NCBI GenBank assembly: GCA_035546535.1
Contig: DASZWQ010000204.1
Coordinates: 62,001 to 126,000 of the forward strand
DNA: 64,000 bases
DNA from: Pirellulales bacterium
GTDB lineage: Bacteria > Planctomycetota > Planctomycetia > Pirellulales > JACPPG01
Direction of reading: 5' to 3'
The notes beneath the pieces are model-generated. The model saw nothing but the letters and a program-made list of their open reading frames with translations. It did no database searches and had not been told where the DNA came from. Within the stretch, counting starts at the first letter, position 1. Each line of letters starts with the position of its first letter. A program made the position numbers and the translations under genes. Shown here in pieces: positions 35,116 to 44,016 of the stretch.

Positions 35116-35192
35116 GCCGGTGGTCACAATCCCGCAACGCTCTCACAAGAGGGGCCGATTCGTCCGGTCACCGCCGCAAAACTTCTCGACGA

Positions 35193-35265
35193 AGCTAGCG
35201 GAGGGACTTGAACCCACAACCTGCTGATTACAAATCAGCTGCTCTGCCGATTGAGCTACGCTAGC
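35193..35265 (-). tRNA. tRNA-Thr (TGT anticodon)
   Basis: Acceptor GCTAGCG pairs with CGCTAGC; D arm GCTCAATCGGCAGAGC; anticodon stem CTGAT/ATCAG with loop TTGTA inside TTTGTAA; T arm GTGGGTTCAAGTCCC. No 3' CCA is encoded. First tRNA of the cluster, preceded by a clear promoter. Confidence 0.95.
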
Positions 35266-35292
35266 CAGTGAGACCCGCTACGAAAACCACTA

Positions 35293-35320
35293 AATATAGT
35301 GAACTTCTCTGCGTCTGCAA
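35293..35320 (-). promoter_or_regulatory. promoter of the tRNA-tuf cluster
   Basis: On the minus strand TTGCAG (complement of 35315-35320) is followed by 16 bases and TATATT (complement of 35293-35298), about 28 bases before the first tRNA. The -10 matches consensus at five of six positions. Confidence 0.55.
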
Positions 35321-35340
35321 TATCTCGTCTGCAATATCTC
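35313..35340. repeat. 14-base tandem duplication at the tRNA promoter
   Basis: The unit gtctgcaatatctc occurs twice head to tail (35313-35326 and 35327-35340). The first copy supplies the -35 box used in the promoter call, so the duplication creates a second possible -35 upstream. Confidence 0.8.
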
Positions 35341-35663
35341 CGCCTGCGAAATTGAGCCACGGCGCATGCGGCGTCGACCACGAACGCACGGGGAGCAGCT
35401 TACGCAGAAAACAAGGAAGCCGATAAGACCACCACACTCCGCGCGCCACGAAGGCATCCAACGCAACTGCGGAGACTTCCGACGCAACTGGGGAGGCGGG
35501 CTTTGGCTACCTTCCTTTCACGCTCGATCCGCTGACTTGCGGAGCCACGAAACACGCCGCGGGCACTTGAGGCACCCACGGCGTGCGGATTGACGACCAA
35601 TTGTAGCAATTTCCCACCCGGAGTCTAATCCAGGGCGAGAAACACTCCGTTCCGTCGGACTGA

Positions 35664-37331
35664 TTACAGCCCGGGGATCTCGATGCGTTCTTCCTCAGCG
35701 GCCCGGCGGAGCTTATCCAAGGCCCGCGCTTCGATCTGGCGAATGCGTTCCTTGGTCACCCCCATTTCGGCCCCAACCTCTTTTAGCGTAAGAGGTTCGT
35801 GACCGCGGGAAAGCCCAAAGCGGCTGATGATGATTTTCTGCTCGCGCTCGTCGAGTCGTTCCAGGATCTTGCCGATCTGCCGCTCGCGCAGGCTTTGGGC
35901 ACTTTCCTGGGCGTACTGATCCGAACGCCCATCCTCGGTCGCCGAGAACATTTCGCTGGTGCTCGTGCGGTACCGGTCACGGTGCTTCAGCTCGTCGGGA
36001 ATCGTGCGGGCAAAGTTCTTCATGATCGCCCAACTGGCGTACGTGCTGAACTTGTTACCCCGCGCGAAATCAAACTTCTCTACCGCGCGGATCAACGACA
36101 TATTGCCGTCACTGACCAGCTCGAAGAAGTTGTCCGACGGTCCCACGTGCCGCTTGGCGATCGACACCACCAATCGCAGGTTTGCACGAACGATCTGGTT
36201 CTTGGTCGTCACGGCGTCTTCGTAGTAGCGCTCGATCTGATCCATCACGACGCTCCGCGCCCGCTGCGGATCGAGAGTCGACCGCAACTTGCTGGCCCGG
36301 TATTTCAAGAAGTTCAACTTGCGGAACAAGTACACTTCCTGCTCGCGGGTCAAAAGCGGTACCTCGTACAGGCTGGCCAGATACGTGGGCAGACCGCTGG
36401 GCAGCCGCGGCTTCTTCGGCGGCGGCGTACTTTCGGGCGGAGCACCCAGCACGACCTTTTCCGCGTTCGCCCGCGGAAACAGCGGATTGTCGATATAGTC
36501 CAGCGGCAACTCCATGATCCGCAAAGCCCGCATCTCGTGGATGACACGGTAAATGCTGGTCTTCGTACGGCAGTGGGTCTTGGCCAAAGCCTCGACCGAA
36601 ATGCCGCGGCGGTACTGCTGGTAAATCTTTTTCTTGGTAGCCTCGTCCAACGGCCCGGTCGATTCCGGGAACACCGCCGACTCGGGGTGGTCCTGATCGA
36701 ACTGCTTGAGCGTGTAACGGATCGTCTCGACGCTGCGCCCCATCCCCTCGGCCAGGCGACGCGTGACCTCGGCAGGGCATCCGCCGGCCTGAGCCAGGCG
36801 GCGCGCCTTGGCGATGATCGCCTCGCGCTCTTCCGCGCTTAGCTGGCTGAAGTTGCCGCCGCGCCGCACCCGCTCTTCGTTGCTAGCGACAAAGCGATCG
36901 ACCGAGCTTTTCAAAAAGCCGACTCGCTTGCGTCCCTGGAACAGGAAACGGCGGCTGACCAGCCCCTGACGGCGCCAGCGCGAGATCGTCTTCGTCGAAA
37001 CCTTGAAGCGTTTGCTAAGCTCGCTGACCGTCAGCACCGGCTCGTTCGAAGTCTCGGCCGGGACATCGGCAGCGTCCGACACGTCCTCGATAAAGAGCTG
37101 CAGATCGTGCTTGGCGTGACGCCCTGACAAACGGACATCAGGCGACGACTCCGGCCGAAAATCGGTCAGCCGGTAAAAGAGGTACTCGTAGGTGTAGGTC
37201 CGCTTGGGATCGAGCTCGTCGAGCAGTTTCTCGGCACGGTCGACCTGCGCCAGTTTGCGGTCGCGTGGGGCAAAACGAACTTGTTGATCGCGAAGTTCAC
37301 GAATGGCAGGGCTGAGATAATCGCTATGCAT
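35664..37331 (-). CDS. sigma-70 family factor with N-terminal helix-turn-helix domains
   Basis: The 555-residue protein has sigma regions only in its C-terminal half: region 1.2 at about 315-345 (LPTYLASLYEVPLLTREQEV), region 2 at 378-446 (IVRANLRLVVSIAKRHVG, then VEKFDFARGNKFSTYASWAI) and region 4 at 483-545 (TLKEVGAEMGVTKERIRQIE). The stretch between regions 2 and 4 is only about 40 residues, so the usual region 3 is cut down. The first 300 residues hold a MerR/excisionase-like HTH (99-150, LTVSELSKRFKVSTKTISRW), a second putative HTH (163-212) and a third (231-272, GISVEALAKTHCRTKTSIYR). The start at 37331 has AGAAGG five bases upstream. It could be an alternative or regulatory sigma rather than the housekeeping one. 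Confidence 0.9.
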   Translation of the reverse strand: MHSDYLSPAIRELRDQQVRFAPRDRKLAQVDRAEKLLDELDPKRTYTYEYLFYRLTDFRPESSPDVRLSGRHAKHDLQLFIEDVSDAADVPAETSNEPVLTVSELSKRFKVSTKTISRWRRQGLVSRRFLFQGRKRVGFLKSSVDRFVASNEERVRRGGNFSQLSAEEREAIIAKARRLAQAGGCPAEVTRRLAEGMGRSVETIRYTLKQFDQDHPESAVFPESTGPLDEATKKKIYQQYRRGISVEALAKTHCRTKTSIYRVIHEMRALRIMELPLDYIDNPLFPRANAEKVVLGAPPESTPPPKKPRLPSGLPTYLASLYEVPLLTREQEVYLFRKLNFLKYRASKLRSTLDPQRARSVVMDQIERYYEDAVTTKNQIVRANLRLVVSIAKRHVGPSDNFFELVSDGNMSLIRAVEKFDFARGNKFSTYASWAIMKNFARTIPDELKHRDRYRTSTSEMFSATEDGRSDQYAQESAQSLRERQIGKILERLDEREQKIIISRFGLSRGHEPLTLKEVGAEMGVTKERIRQIEARALDKLRRAAEEERIEIPGL

Positions 37332-37562
37332 GGGACCCTTCTTCCTTGTTGCCGTGCCGGCTTTCCCTGCGGTTCCTCCGCCCGACAAAGCAGCTCCTTC
37401 TTCTTCACACGGTCGTTCGGCGGGAGCCAGTCGTAGGCTCGCACCGATCAACCGCCAACACTCCTTCGCGATTGGGTCCTCCGAAAGCGTTCATCGCCGG
37501 CCGCATGGGCCGCTACCGACTCAGGCCAAATGACCCCTTGTCGGCCGTTTGAACCCAATCAT

Positions 37563-37590
37563 TTAATAGTCCTACGTAACAAAGTGTCCA
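37563..37590 (-). promoter_or_regulatory. candidate promoter of the HTH-sigma gene
   Basis: On the minus strand TGGACA (complement of 37585-37590) is followed by 16 bases and TATTAA (complement of 37563-37568). The -35 matches consensus at five of six. It would give a leader of about 220 bases. Confidence 0.4.
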
Positions 37591-37989
37591 GTGGACCAGG
37601 AAAAGTTCGCGATTCCGCGCGGAATCTTTCGTCTCTCCCCCAAAGATATGGAATTTTTCGACTGACCTCGCCTGAGCATAAGTCGTGCCGGTGAGCGGCA
37701 TTCCGAAGACGATCGATCGTAGCGCTAACCAATCGGACCGAATGGCCCGCGAAATCCGGGCTGAAAGCGTTCGTGGGCACTACGCAAGCGGCTAACCGCT
37801 CGCAAGGGGTAGGTCCAAAGAAAGAGAAGATTTCGCCAAATTTACGCGCACTGCCTGGCTTCGATGCTAGCACCCGACCACGCGCGTTCACGAGATTTCA
37901 CCTGAACTAAGGCCGTCTCGCGCGTCGATCTAGCGATTCGTACGGCTGCGCTTCGGGGCCGACACCAATCCGGGAACAGACGAGTGATA

Positions 37990-38070
37990 AGCCACCGAGT
38001 TCACAGAGGGCTCAGAGAAGGGAACGCACTCGCCTTTGCCCGCTCTGTGCTCTCGGAGATCTCTGTGGCT
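37990..38070. repeat. 81-base inverted repeat with 28-base arms
   Basis: The arm at 37990-38017 (starting agccaccgagttcacagag) and the arm at 38043-38070 (ending gagatctctgtggct) are inverted copies matching at 22 of 28 positions. They could form one long hairpin with a 25-base loop. Its right end lies 36 bases before the start of the next gene. Confidence 0.7.
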
Positions 38071-38106
38071 ACGACTTCCTGAATCATCATGCAAAAGGAT
38101 TTGCAA

Positions 38107-39492
38107 ATGTTGGGATACATCCGCCCGACGCGGCTGCTGCCGCTACTTGCTGCGTTGCTCGTCGCACCTGGCGGTCTGTCAGGGGTCCGCGCCGAGGAAA
38201 TCTCTTTAACCAGCGGTCGGACGCCGGGCGAGACGTCGCACGTCGAGGTGTTGCTCGAGGTTGGTGGCGAGCTGCTCGTCAAGGACGAGAAGGAGCAGAA
38301 AGCCCATCCGCTGAAAACAAGCGTCGTCGGCACGATGGTCTACGACGAACGATTGGCCAACGCGGCCACGCCGGCCGCCACACGTGGCGTGCGAAATTAC
38401 CGCCGTTGCGACGCGGTGATCAAAATCGACAAAGGAAGCACCAAAGCCCGATTGCGCGACGATCGCCGGCTGATGGTTGTCGCCGCCGATGAGCGCACGG
38501 CGACGCTTTTCTGCCCCCTGGCGCCGATTTCGCAGGATGAGCTGGATCTGATCCGCGTCCCGGCCTGTAGCCTGATCGTGGAACGACTGCTGCCAGATCG
38601 ACCGGTTTCGCCCGGCGACCAGTGGCAGCACAGCGAGGACCTGTTAGTCGCACTTTTGAATCTCGACGCAATCAGCCACAGCGAGGTTACCACCACCTTC
38701 AAGCAAGTGACCGACTCGGCCGCCCAACTGGAACTGGCCGGCACGGTGAAGGGAGCTATCGAAGGCGCCTCGACGGAGATCGAGCTCAAGGGCCGCTACA
38801 AGTTCGATTTGCAGAGCAAACGCGTCACGTGGTTGGCTCTGCTGGTCAAGGAAAAACGTTCGATCGGCAGCATCGCCCCGGGCGTCGACGTCACGGCGCG
38901 CCTGCAAATGAAAATCGCCCCGGGCGCGACGAGCGAGGCACTGAGCGACACGGCCTTGGCCACGATCCCGCTCGAGCCATCGGCCGAGCAGGCGTTGCTC
39001 GAATACACCTCGGCGGGCGGCAACTTCCAGTTTCTGCACGACCGTGGCTGGCATGTCGTCAGCGAAAAGCCCGACGCCGTCACGCTGCGTCTCATGGAAC
39101 GGGGCGAGCTGATCGCCCAGTGCAACGCCTCGGGCTTGCCTGTCGTCGAAGCGGGCAAGCGCTTCACCTTGGCCCGTTTTCAAGAGGATGTGCAAAAGTC
39201 GCTGGGAGATCACTTCAAGCAATTCGTCTCGGCCGGCGAATCGAAGAACTCGCTCGGCCAGGCTACGTGCCGCGTGATCGCCAATGGCGAGGTGGAATCG
39301 CTGCCGATCCAGTGGAATTACTACCTGGTGGCCGACGACCAGGGGCATCAGGCCGTGCTGGCCTTTACGCTGGAGTCGGAATTGGTCGACCGCTTCGGCG
39401 AAAGTGACAAGGCCATCTTGTCGACCCTACGGCTCGTGTCGCCGCCGGTCGATACCGCCGCACAGCCGACACCGGCTCCGCCGCGACGATGA
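38107..39492 (+). CDS. secreted protein of unknown function
   Basis: I do not recognise a domain. The 461-residue protein starts with a clear signal peptide (MLGYIRPTRLLPLLAALLVA, with a probable cleavage after SGVRA). The rest is a soluble, beta-rich-looking exported protein with several charged repeats of the type LEGDVVxKDExQK. I chose the ATG at 38107 because AAGGAT lies seven bases before it; an ATG at 38089 would add six residues. It is read away from the sigma-factor gene, and the DUF3891-like gene follows 55 bases later. Confidence 0.85.
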   Translation: MLGYIRPTRLLPLLAALLVAPGGLSGVRAEEISLTSGRTPGETSHVEVLLEVGGELLVKDEKEQKAHPLKTSVVGTMVYDERLANAATPAATRGVRNYRRCDAVIKIDKGSTKARLRDDRRLMVVAADERTATLFCPLAPISQDELDLIRVPACSLIVERLLPDRPVSPGDQWQHSEDLLVALLNLDAISHSEVTTTFKQVTDSAAQLELAGTVKGAIEGASTEIELKGRYKFDLQSKRVTWLALLVKEKRSIGSIAPGVDVTARLQMKIAPGATSEALSDTALATIPLEPSAEQALLEYTSAGGNFQFLHDRGWHVVSEKPDAVTLRLMERGELIAQCNASGLPVVEAGKRFTLARFQEDVQKSLGDHFKQFVSAGESKNSLGQATCRVIANGEVESLPIQWNYYLVADDQGHQAVLAFTLESELVDRFGESDKAILSTLRLVSPPVDTAAQPTPAPPRR

Positions 39493-39521
39493 CCAGCTTA
39501 CGGCATCGTTCTTACAAGCGC

Positions 39522-39527
39522 TATAAT
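39522..39527 (+). promoter_or_regulatory. perfect TATAAT before the DUF3891-like gene
   Basis: A consensus -10 box occurs 20 bases before the start codon, with no good -35 at the usual distance (best TTACGG, 18 bases upstream). A transcript from it would have a leader of about 14 bases including GGAG. Confidence 0.3.
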
Positions 39528-39547
39528 CAGCGCAGGAGAGCGATCGC

Positions 39548-40327
39548 ATGCTGCGTCGAACTGAGCGCGTTGGGCCGACCGAGTCCTGGATCCTGATTCC
39601 CCAGATCGAGCATGCGCATCTGGCCGGCGCCCTGGCCGAGTCGTGGGGCGATTCTTCGCTCGCGGAGTTGCAACCGCGCGAGGAAGTACAGCAGGCGGTC
39701 CGCCACCATGACGACGGCTGGGCCGATTGGGATGCCTCGCCGGGCGTTGATCCGGCGGTCGGAAGACCGCTGAGCTTTGTGGAAATGCCGCTGGACGTGT
39801 CGATCGACATTTGGCGCCGTTCGATCTTTCTGGCGTGCTCGCGCGGCTACCTGGCCGCCCACATGGTCAGCAACCATTTCACGGAACTCCTGCAACGGGC
39901 TTCGCCACGCTGGAGCCACGACCCCGAGCGGTTCCAGACCAGCCGCCAATTCCTGGACGAGCAGTCGGAACATCGCGAAATCTGGCTCGCCAAATGGCAA
40001 ACGCCAAATCCGGCTGTTCGCACGCGCAAAATGGCGGCCCTGGCCTTGGAATACTTGCAGTTTTTCGACGCGCTCAGTCTTTGGTTCTGCGGCGCCGTCC
40101 GCCGCGGACCGCAGTCGTTTGCCACGCCCGAGGGATATGAGGTTACGTTCAATCCCACGGGCCCCCTGCACTTCACGGCCCAGCCCTGGCCCCTCACGGT
40201 GGGCCGTATGAGCTGGACCGTAAATGCCCGACGCGTCCCGGTGGGCGTTTACCGCACTCAGGAAGAGCTGGCCTCGACCTTCAGCGAGGCCGTCGAACTC
40301 ACATTCCAGCTCACGGCCGAGGCGTAG
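39548..40327 (+). CDS. DUF3891-like protein
   Basis: The 259-residue protein matches the layout of the DUF3891 family: an N-terminal MLRRTERVGPTESWILIPQI with EHAHLAGALAESWGD, then the HHDDGWADWDASPG motif (53-66), then IWRRSIFLACSRG. The paired histidines and aspartates look metal-binding, HD-phosphohydrolase-like, but no activity is established for the family as far as I know. GGAG lies nine bases before the ATG. The gene may share a transcript with the secreted-protein gene before it. Confidence 0.8.
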   Translation: MLRRTERVGPTESWILIPQIEHAHLAGALAESWGDSSLAELQPREEVQQAVRHHDDGWADWDASPGVDPAVGRPLSFVEMPLDVSIDIWRRSIFLACSRGYLAAHMVSNHFTELLQRASPRWSHDPERFQTSRQFLDEQSEHREIWLAKWQTPNPAVRTRKMAALALEYLQFFDALSLWFCGAVRRGPQSFATPEGYEVTFNPTGPLHFTAQPWPLTVGRMSWTVNARRVPVGVYRTQEELASTFSEAVELTFQLTAEA

Positions 40328-40509
40328 GGGAACGGTGGTCGCGCCACCGGTGTGCACCGGCGGTCGGATCGAGTCGATACGATCGCTACGACCGGCAAGC
40401 GCGTCACGCGCCAGGCGAGAACACCCGCGCGACCCTTCGAAGGACCGTTGCGCGACCGAAAACTTCCGCTGACCGCAAACGACTCGCTGAACCTCTCAAT
40501 CCGACAAAA

Positions 40510-40538
40510 TTGCGCATTTTAGGTATGCGGTATATTTT
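40510..40538 (+). promoter_or_regulatory. candidate promoter before the small charged protein
   Basis: TTGCGC (40510-40515), a 17-base spacer, then TATTTT (40533-40538), in an A+T-rich patch that stands out locally. A TATATT at 40531 is an alternative -10 with a 15-base spacer. Confidence 0.35.
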
Positions 40539-40618
40539 ACTGTTCCCCTGCGACGATTCACTTCCGGCATGGGGGCGACGTGTTACCGCTAAAAGGCCGC
40601 AGAAACGGGGAGAGGGAC

Positions 40619-40936
40619 GTGAGCAAGTCGAAACGGGACAACGAGATCACGATTGACCGCCGTGAACGAGGAACGGACCGCCGCAAGAAGGCCGGCCCCG
40701 TCGTGGTCGAGCGACGCAAGCTGGAACGCCGCGTCAAGGTAGCCCGCCGGCGGCAGATCGATCCCACTACGTGCGAACGCGACTACACGGACGAGGAAGT
40801 CGAGTTCATGAACGCCATGAACGCCTACAAGCGCACCAGCGGCCGCATGTTCCCCACGTGCAGCGAGGTGTTGGAAGTTCTGCGCAACCTCGGCTACGTC
40901 AAGCAAGAAGCCGCGGTGGCGTGCCACGCTGATTGA
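40619..40936 (+). CDS. small charged protein of unknown function
   Basis: The frame is 105 residues from a GTG that has GGAGAGG three bases before it. The first half is very rich in arginine, lysine and glutamate ([20 protein letters not shown]); the second half looks folded and helical ([20 protein letters not shown], then [19 protein letters not shown]). An upstream GTG at 40580 is less likely. I do not recognise a named family. Sequence character is like small regulators or nucleic-acid binders, but that is only a guess. Confidence 0.75.
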   Translation: MSKSKRDNEITIDRRERGTDRRKKAGPVVVERRKLERRVKVARRRQIDPTTCERDYTDEEVEFMNAMNAYKRTSGRMFPTCSEVLEVLRNLGYVKQEAAVACHAD

Positions 40937-41224
40937 TTCGGCGAGAGCGGCAACAACTTGAAACTCTCCGCCTGGGCGGCCTCGACTTGCTGCTAGCAAT
41001 TCGAGGCCGCCCGCGTTTTGCGCCTGCCATATCTTGGCACGGATGCCAGGTGACCTTGTGCGCCGCCCGGGGTCCCGCTATCCTCCGCCCCGCTTCTCTT
41101 GACACAGCGCACATGCGGCCGACTCCCGATTCCGGGACAGTTGCCGCGGTTGCCCTCGGGCGCCACCCAACAGCACAACAGCTTGGGGCGTCACGCCGGG
41201 CCCAGCGAGGAGGCGCGATCGGCC

Positions 41225-41980
41225 GTGAACACACGCTTGCATCTCCGTCGCCAGTTCCACATTGCGCGGTCCTTGCCGACGCTGGCCGCTCTCACCGCGC
41301 TGTGCGCCTGTGCCGGTTGTGGCATGGTCGCCAATAACCAGAACGCCCAGGGTGTCCGCCTGTATCAACAGGGGTACTATCCGCAGGCAATCGCGAAATT
41401 CCAGCAGGCCACGACCACCGATCCGAAGGACCCCGACTCGTATTACAACCTGGCCGCGACGTATCACCGGTTGGGCAAGGTCAACAATCGCAAGGAAGAT
41501 CTGCTGCAGGCCGAGAGCCTGTATAACCAGTGCCTGGATCACGATCCGAACCATCGCGATTGCTACCGTGGTCTGGCCGTTTTGCTGGCCGAACAACAGC
41601 GCACCGACGAAGCGCAGCGCCTCCTGCAGGGTTGGGCAACCCGCTACCCGACACAAGCCGCGCCCAAGGTGGAACTGGCGCGCCTGGCCGAAGAACTGGG
41701 GGACAAGCAAACCGCCAAGAACAACCTGGTCGAGGCACTGGCCATCGATCCGTACGACTCGCGGGCCTTGGCCGCGCTGGGGCGCATTCACGAAGAGGCG
41801 GGCAATACGGCCCAAGCGCTGAGCGACTACGAGCGCTCGCTGTGGCACGACCGCTTCCAGCCCGAAGTTGCCGCCCGCGCCGCGGCGTTACGCACGGCGC
41901 TGGGTCCTGCCGCTCCGCCGCCTCAGGCCGGCACGAACCGCTTCGCCGCCGGACCGAGCGCACCCTCGGTGATGCGCTAG
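41225..41980 (+). CDS. TPR-repeat lipoprotein
   Basis: The 251-residue protein starts at GTG with GAGGAGG about 11 bases upstream. A signal peptide ends in a lipobox-like cysteine (LCACAGCG, likely C32), so it is probably membrane-anchored by lipid. After it come at least four tetratricopeptide-type helical pairs (QGVRLYQQGYYPQAIAKFQQ, then DPDSYYNLAATYHRLGKVNN, and DSRALAALGRIHEEAGNTAQ). TPRs bind partner proteins; the partner is unknown. A longer upstream frame exists but lacks a ribosome site. Confidence 0.85.
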   Translation: MNTRLHLRRQFHIARSLPTLAALTALCACAGCGMVANNQNAQGVRLYQQGYYPQAIAKFQQATTTDPKDPDSYYNLAATYHRLGKVNNRKEDLLQAESLYNQCLDHDPNHRDCYRGLAVLLAEQQRTDEAQRLLQGWATRYPTQAAPKVELARLAEELGDKQTAKNNLVEALAIDPYDSRALAALGRIHEEAGNTAQALSDYERSLWHDRFQPEVAARAAALRTALGPAAPPPQAGTNRFAAGPSAPSVMR

Positions 41981-42228
41981 GCGAGCGACACATCGCATTC
42001 CAATTGCGGCCGATCACGGCCCTCGCGCTTGCCGCTCCTTGACCCTCTCCCGGGTAATCCCCTATCCTGCCCTGGTACCTGCCGGCATTGGCACCGGCCG
42101 GCCGCGTTATTGGCGGCCACCGATCTCGTGGCGCGGGACCAGGTTCCGCCGCGCGGCGGGACGACGTGCAACGTGGAAGCGCGCTCCAGGCGCCCCACTC
42201 TCCTTCCCTATCCGGACGGCAAAGCCCT

Positions 42229-43857
42229 ATGTATCGCGTTGTTGTTCTTGATCCCTTGGCCCAAGAGGGGCTCGATCTGCTGTCGGCGGCCCCGGGCCTC
42301 GAGTATGAAGTGCGCACCAAGCTGTCGGGCGATGCCTTGCGCGAGACGCTGGCCGCCTTCGACGGTGCCATCGTCCGAAGCGGCGTGAAGATCACGGCCG
42401 AGTCTCTGGCCGGCAACAAACGCCTGAAGGCCATCGTCCGTGCCGGTGTCGGCACCGACAACATCGACAAGGCTGCCGCGACGCGGCTGGGCATCGTCGT
42501 CATGAACACGCCGGCCGGCAATACCCTCAGCACGGCCGAGCACACGGTCGCCATGATGCTGGCCCTGTCGCGGAACATTGCCCCCGCGTATCAGAGCCTC
42601 ATCGAGGGACGCTGGGAGCGCAACCTGTACATGGGAACGCAACTGGCCGGCAAAGCCCTGGGCATTGTTGGGCTGGGGCGCATCGGCCAGGCCGTGGCCG
42701 CCCGCGCGAAGGCGCTCGAAATGCGGCTCTTCGGCTACGACCCCTTCTTGTCGAAAGATCGTGCGCAGGAGCTGGGTATCGAGATCTGCTCGACCGTGCC
42801 CGACATGTTGCCCCACGTCGACTACCTGACCGTCCACACGCCGCTGACGGAAGAGACGCGCGGCCTGATCAGCGCGAAAGACCTGCCGAAGTTGAAGCGG
42901 GGCGTGCGTTTGATCAACTGCGCGCGGGGCGGCATCTATGACGAGGCGGCGCTTGTCGAAGGGCTACAGTCGGGACAGATTGCCGGCGTCGCCCTGGACG
43001 TGTTCGCCGAAGAGCCGTGTACGAAAAGTCCGCTCTTCGGCATGAAGGGGGTACTGGCCACGCCCCACCTGGGCGCAAGCACGGAAGAAGCACAAACCAA
43101 CGTCGCCGCCGAAGGCGCGACCCTGCTCATCGATTTCCTGACCACCGGCGCCGTAAAGCACGCGGTCAACATGATCTCGCTCGATCCCAAGAAGTTCGCC
43201 GCGCTCAAGGGCGAATTGGGGGTCGCATACCGCCTGGGCCGTTTGCTGGCGCAACTCGATCGGGCGCCCGCCAAGGCCTGCCGGTTGCTGTATCGCGGGG
43301 AAGTCGCCAACAAAGAGACCAAATTGCTCACCGCCACATTCGCTGCCGGACTCCTGCAACAAGCCATGGAATCTGAAGTTAACATGGTCAATGCCGAGGT
43401 CCTGCTGCGCGAGCGCGGCATTGAACTGGTCGAGCAATCGCGCGCCGACATGGGGGCGTTCAGCTCCATGATCCTCGCCGAACTGGTCACCGAAGCCCGC
43501 ACTTACAAGGCGGCCGGCGCCCTATTAGGGCACGATATGGCGCGCCTGGTGCAATTGGGCGATTACCGGCTGGAAGCCTATCTCGACGGCTGCTTGATGA
43601 TCTTCACCCATCGCGACGTCCCGGGAATCATCGGGCATGTGGGCACGATTTTCGGCAAGCACAAAGTCAACATCGCCCAAATGTCGGTCGGGCGGGGAGG
43701 ACACGCGCCGGGCGGCGAGGCGATCGGCGTCTTGAATCTGGATAACATGCCGCCCGTCGAGGCAGTCAATGACGTGCTCGCCTGGCCCGACGTCCTCAGC
43801 GCTACCGTCATTCGCCTGCCGGAAGCCGGTGAGATGCCGGCCTGGCTGAGTGGCTGA
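42229..43857 (+). CDS. serA: D-3-phosphoglycerate dehydrogenase
   Basis: This enzyme oxidises 3-phosphoglycerate, the first step of serine synthesis. The 542 residues show the substrate domain, the NAD fold with GLGRIG (148-153), VGTDNIDKAAATRLGI and the catalytic ATPHLGAST segment. The long middle domain and the final ACT domain (about 470-540, IFTHRDVPGIIGHVGTIFGK) make it the long type, in which the ACT domain can bind serine and give feedback control. The start is the ATG at 42229; a longer frame upstream is unlike the family. Serine feeds glycine, linking this to the gcv genes at 57-62 kb. Confidence 0.96.
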   Translation: MYRVVVLDPLAQEGLDLLSAAPGLEYEVRTKLSGDALRETLAAFDGAIVRSGVKITAESLAGNKRLKAIVRAGVGTDNIDKAAATRLGIVVMNTPAGNTLSTAEHTVAMMLALSRNIAPAYQSLIEGRWERNLYMGTQLAGKALGIVGLGRIGQAVAARAKALEMRLFGYDPFLSKDRAQELGIEICSTVPDMLPHVDYLTVHTPLTEETRGLISAKDLPKLKRGVRLINCARGGIYDEAALVEGLQSGQIAGVALDVFAEEPCTKSPLFGMKGVLATPHLGASTEEAQTNVAAEGATLLIDFLTTGAVKHAVNMISLDPKKFAALKGELGVAYRLGRLLAQLDRAPAKACRLLYRGEVANKETKLLTATFAAGLLQQAMESEVNMVNAEVLLRERGIELVEQSRADMGAFSSMILAELVTEARTYKAAGALLGHDMARLVQLGDYRLEAYLDGCLMIFTHRDVPGIIGHVGTIFGKHKVNIAQMSVGRGGHAPGGEAIGVLNLDNMPPVEAVNDVLAWPDVLSATVIRLPEAGEMPAWLSG

Positions 43858-44016
43858 GTCTGGCAAGGCCAAACGCCGGCCCGGCCACCCCCTTCATTGG
43901 CATTCTTGGCAGCACGCCGTTAAGATCGCTCAGGTTCGCCGGGCACGAAATCCGTGACCCCGAGACAAGTTTCGTTAAAGGCCTGGTCCGATTGCCAGGC
44001 CACGCGAGGTTAAGCG

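Larger units (their letters stand above)
35266..35663. other. 398-base intergenic region upstream of the tRNA cluster
   Basis: No convincing gene is present. The right half carries no recognisable signal apart from the end of the sigma-factor gene. The left part contains the tRNA-cluster promoter and a 14-base tandem duplication. Confidence 0.6.
37332..38106. other. 775-base divergent intergenic region
   Basis: It separates the minus-strand sigma-factor gene from the plus-strand secreted-protein gene. It holds a candidate promoter for the sigma factor (37563-37590) and a large imperfect inverted repeat (37990-38070) just before the secreted protein. No open frame in it looks like a real gene. 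Confidence 0.65.
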
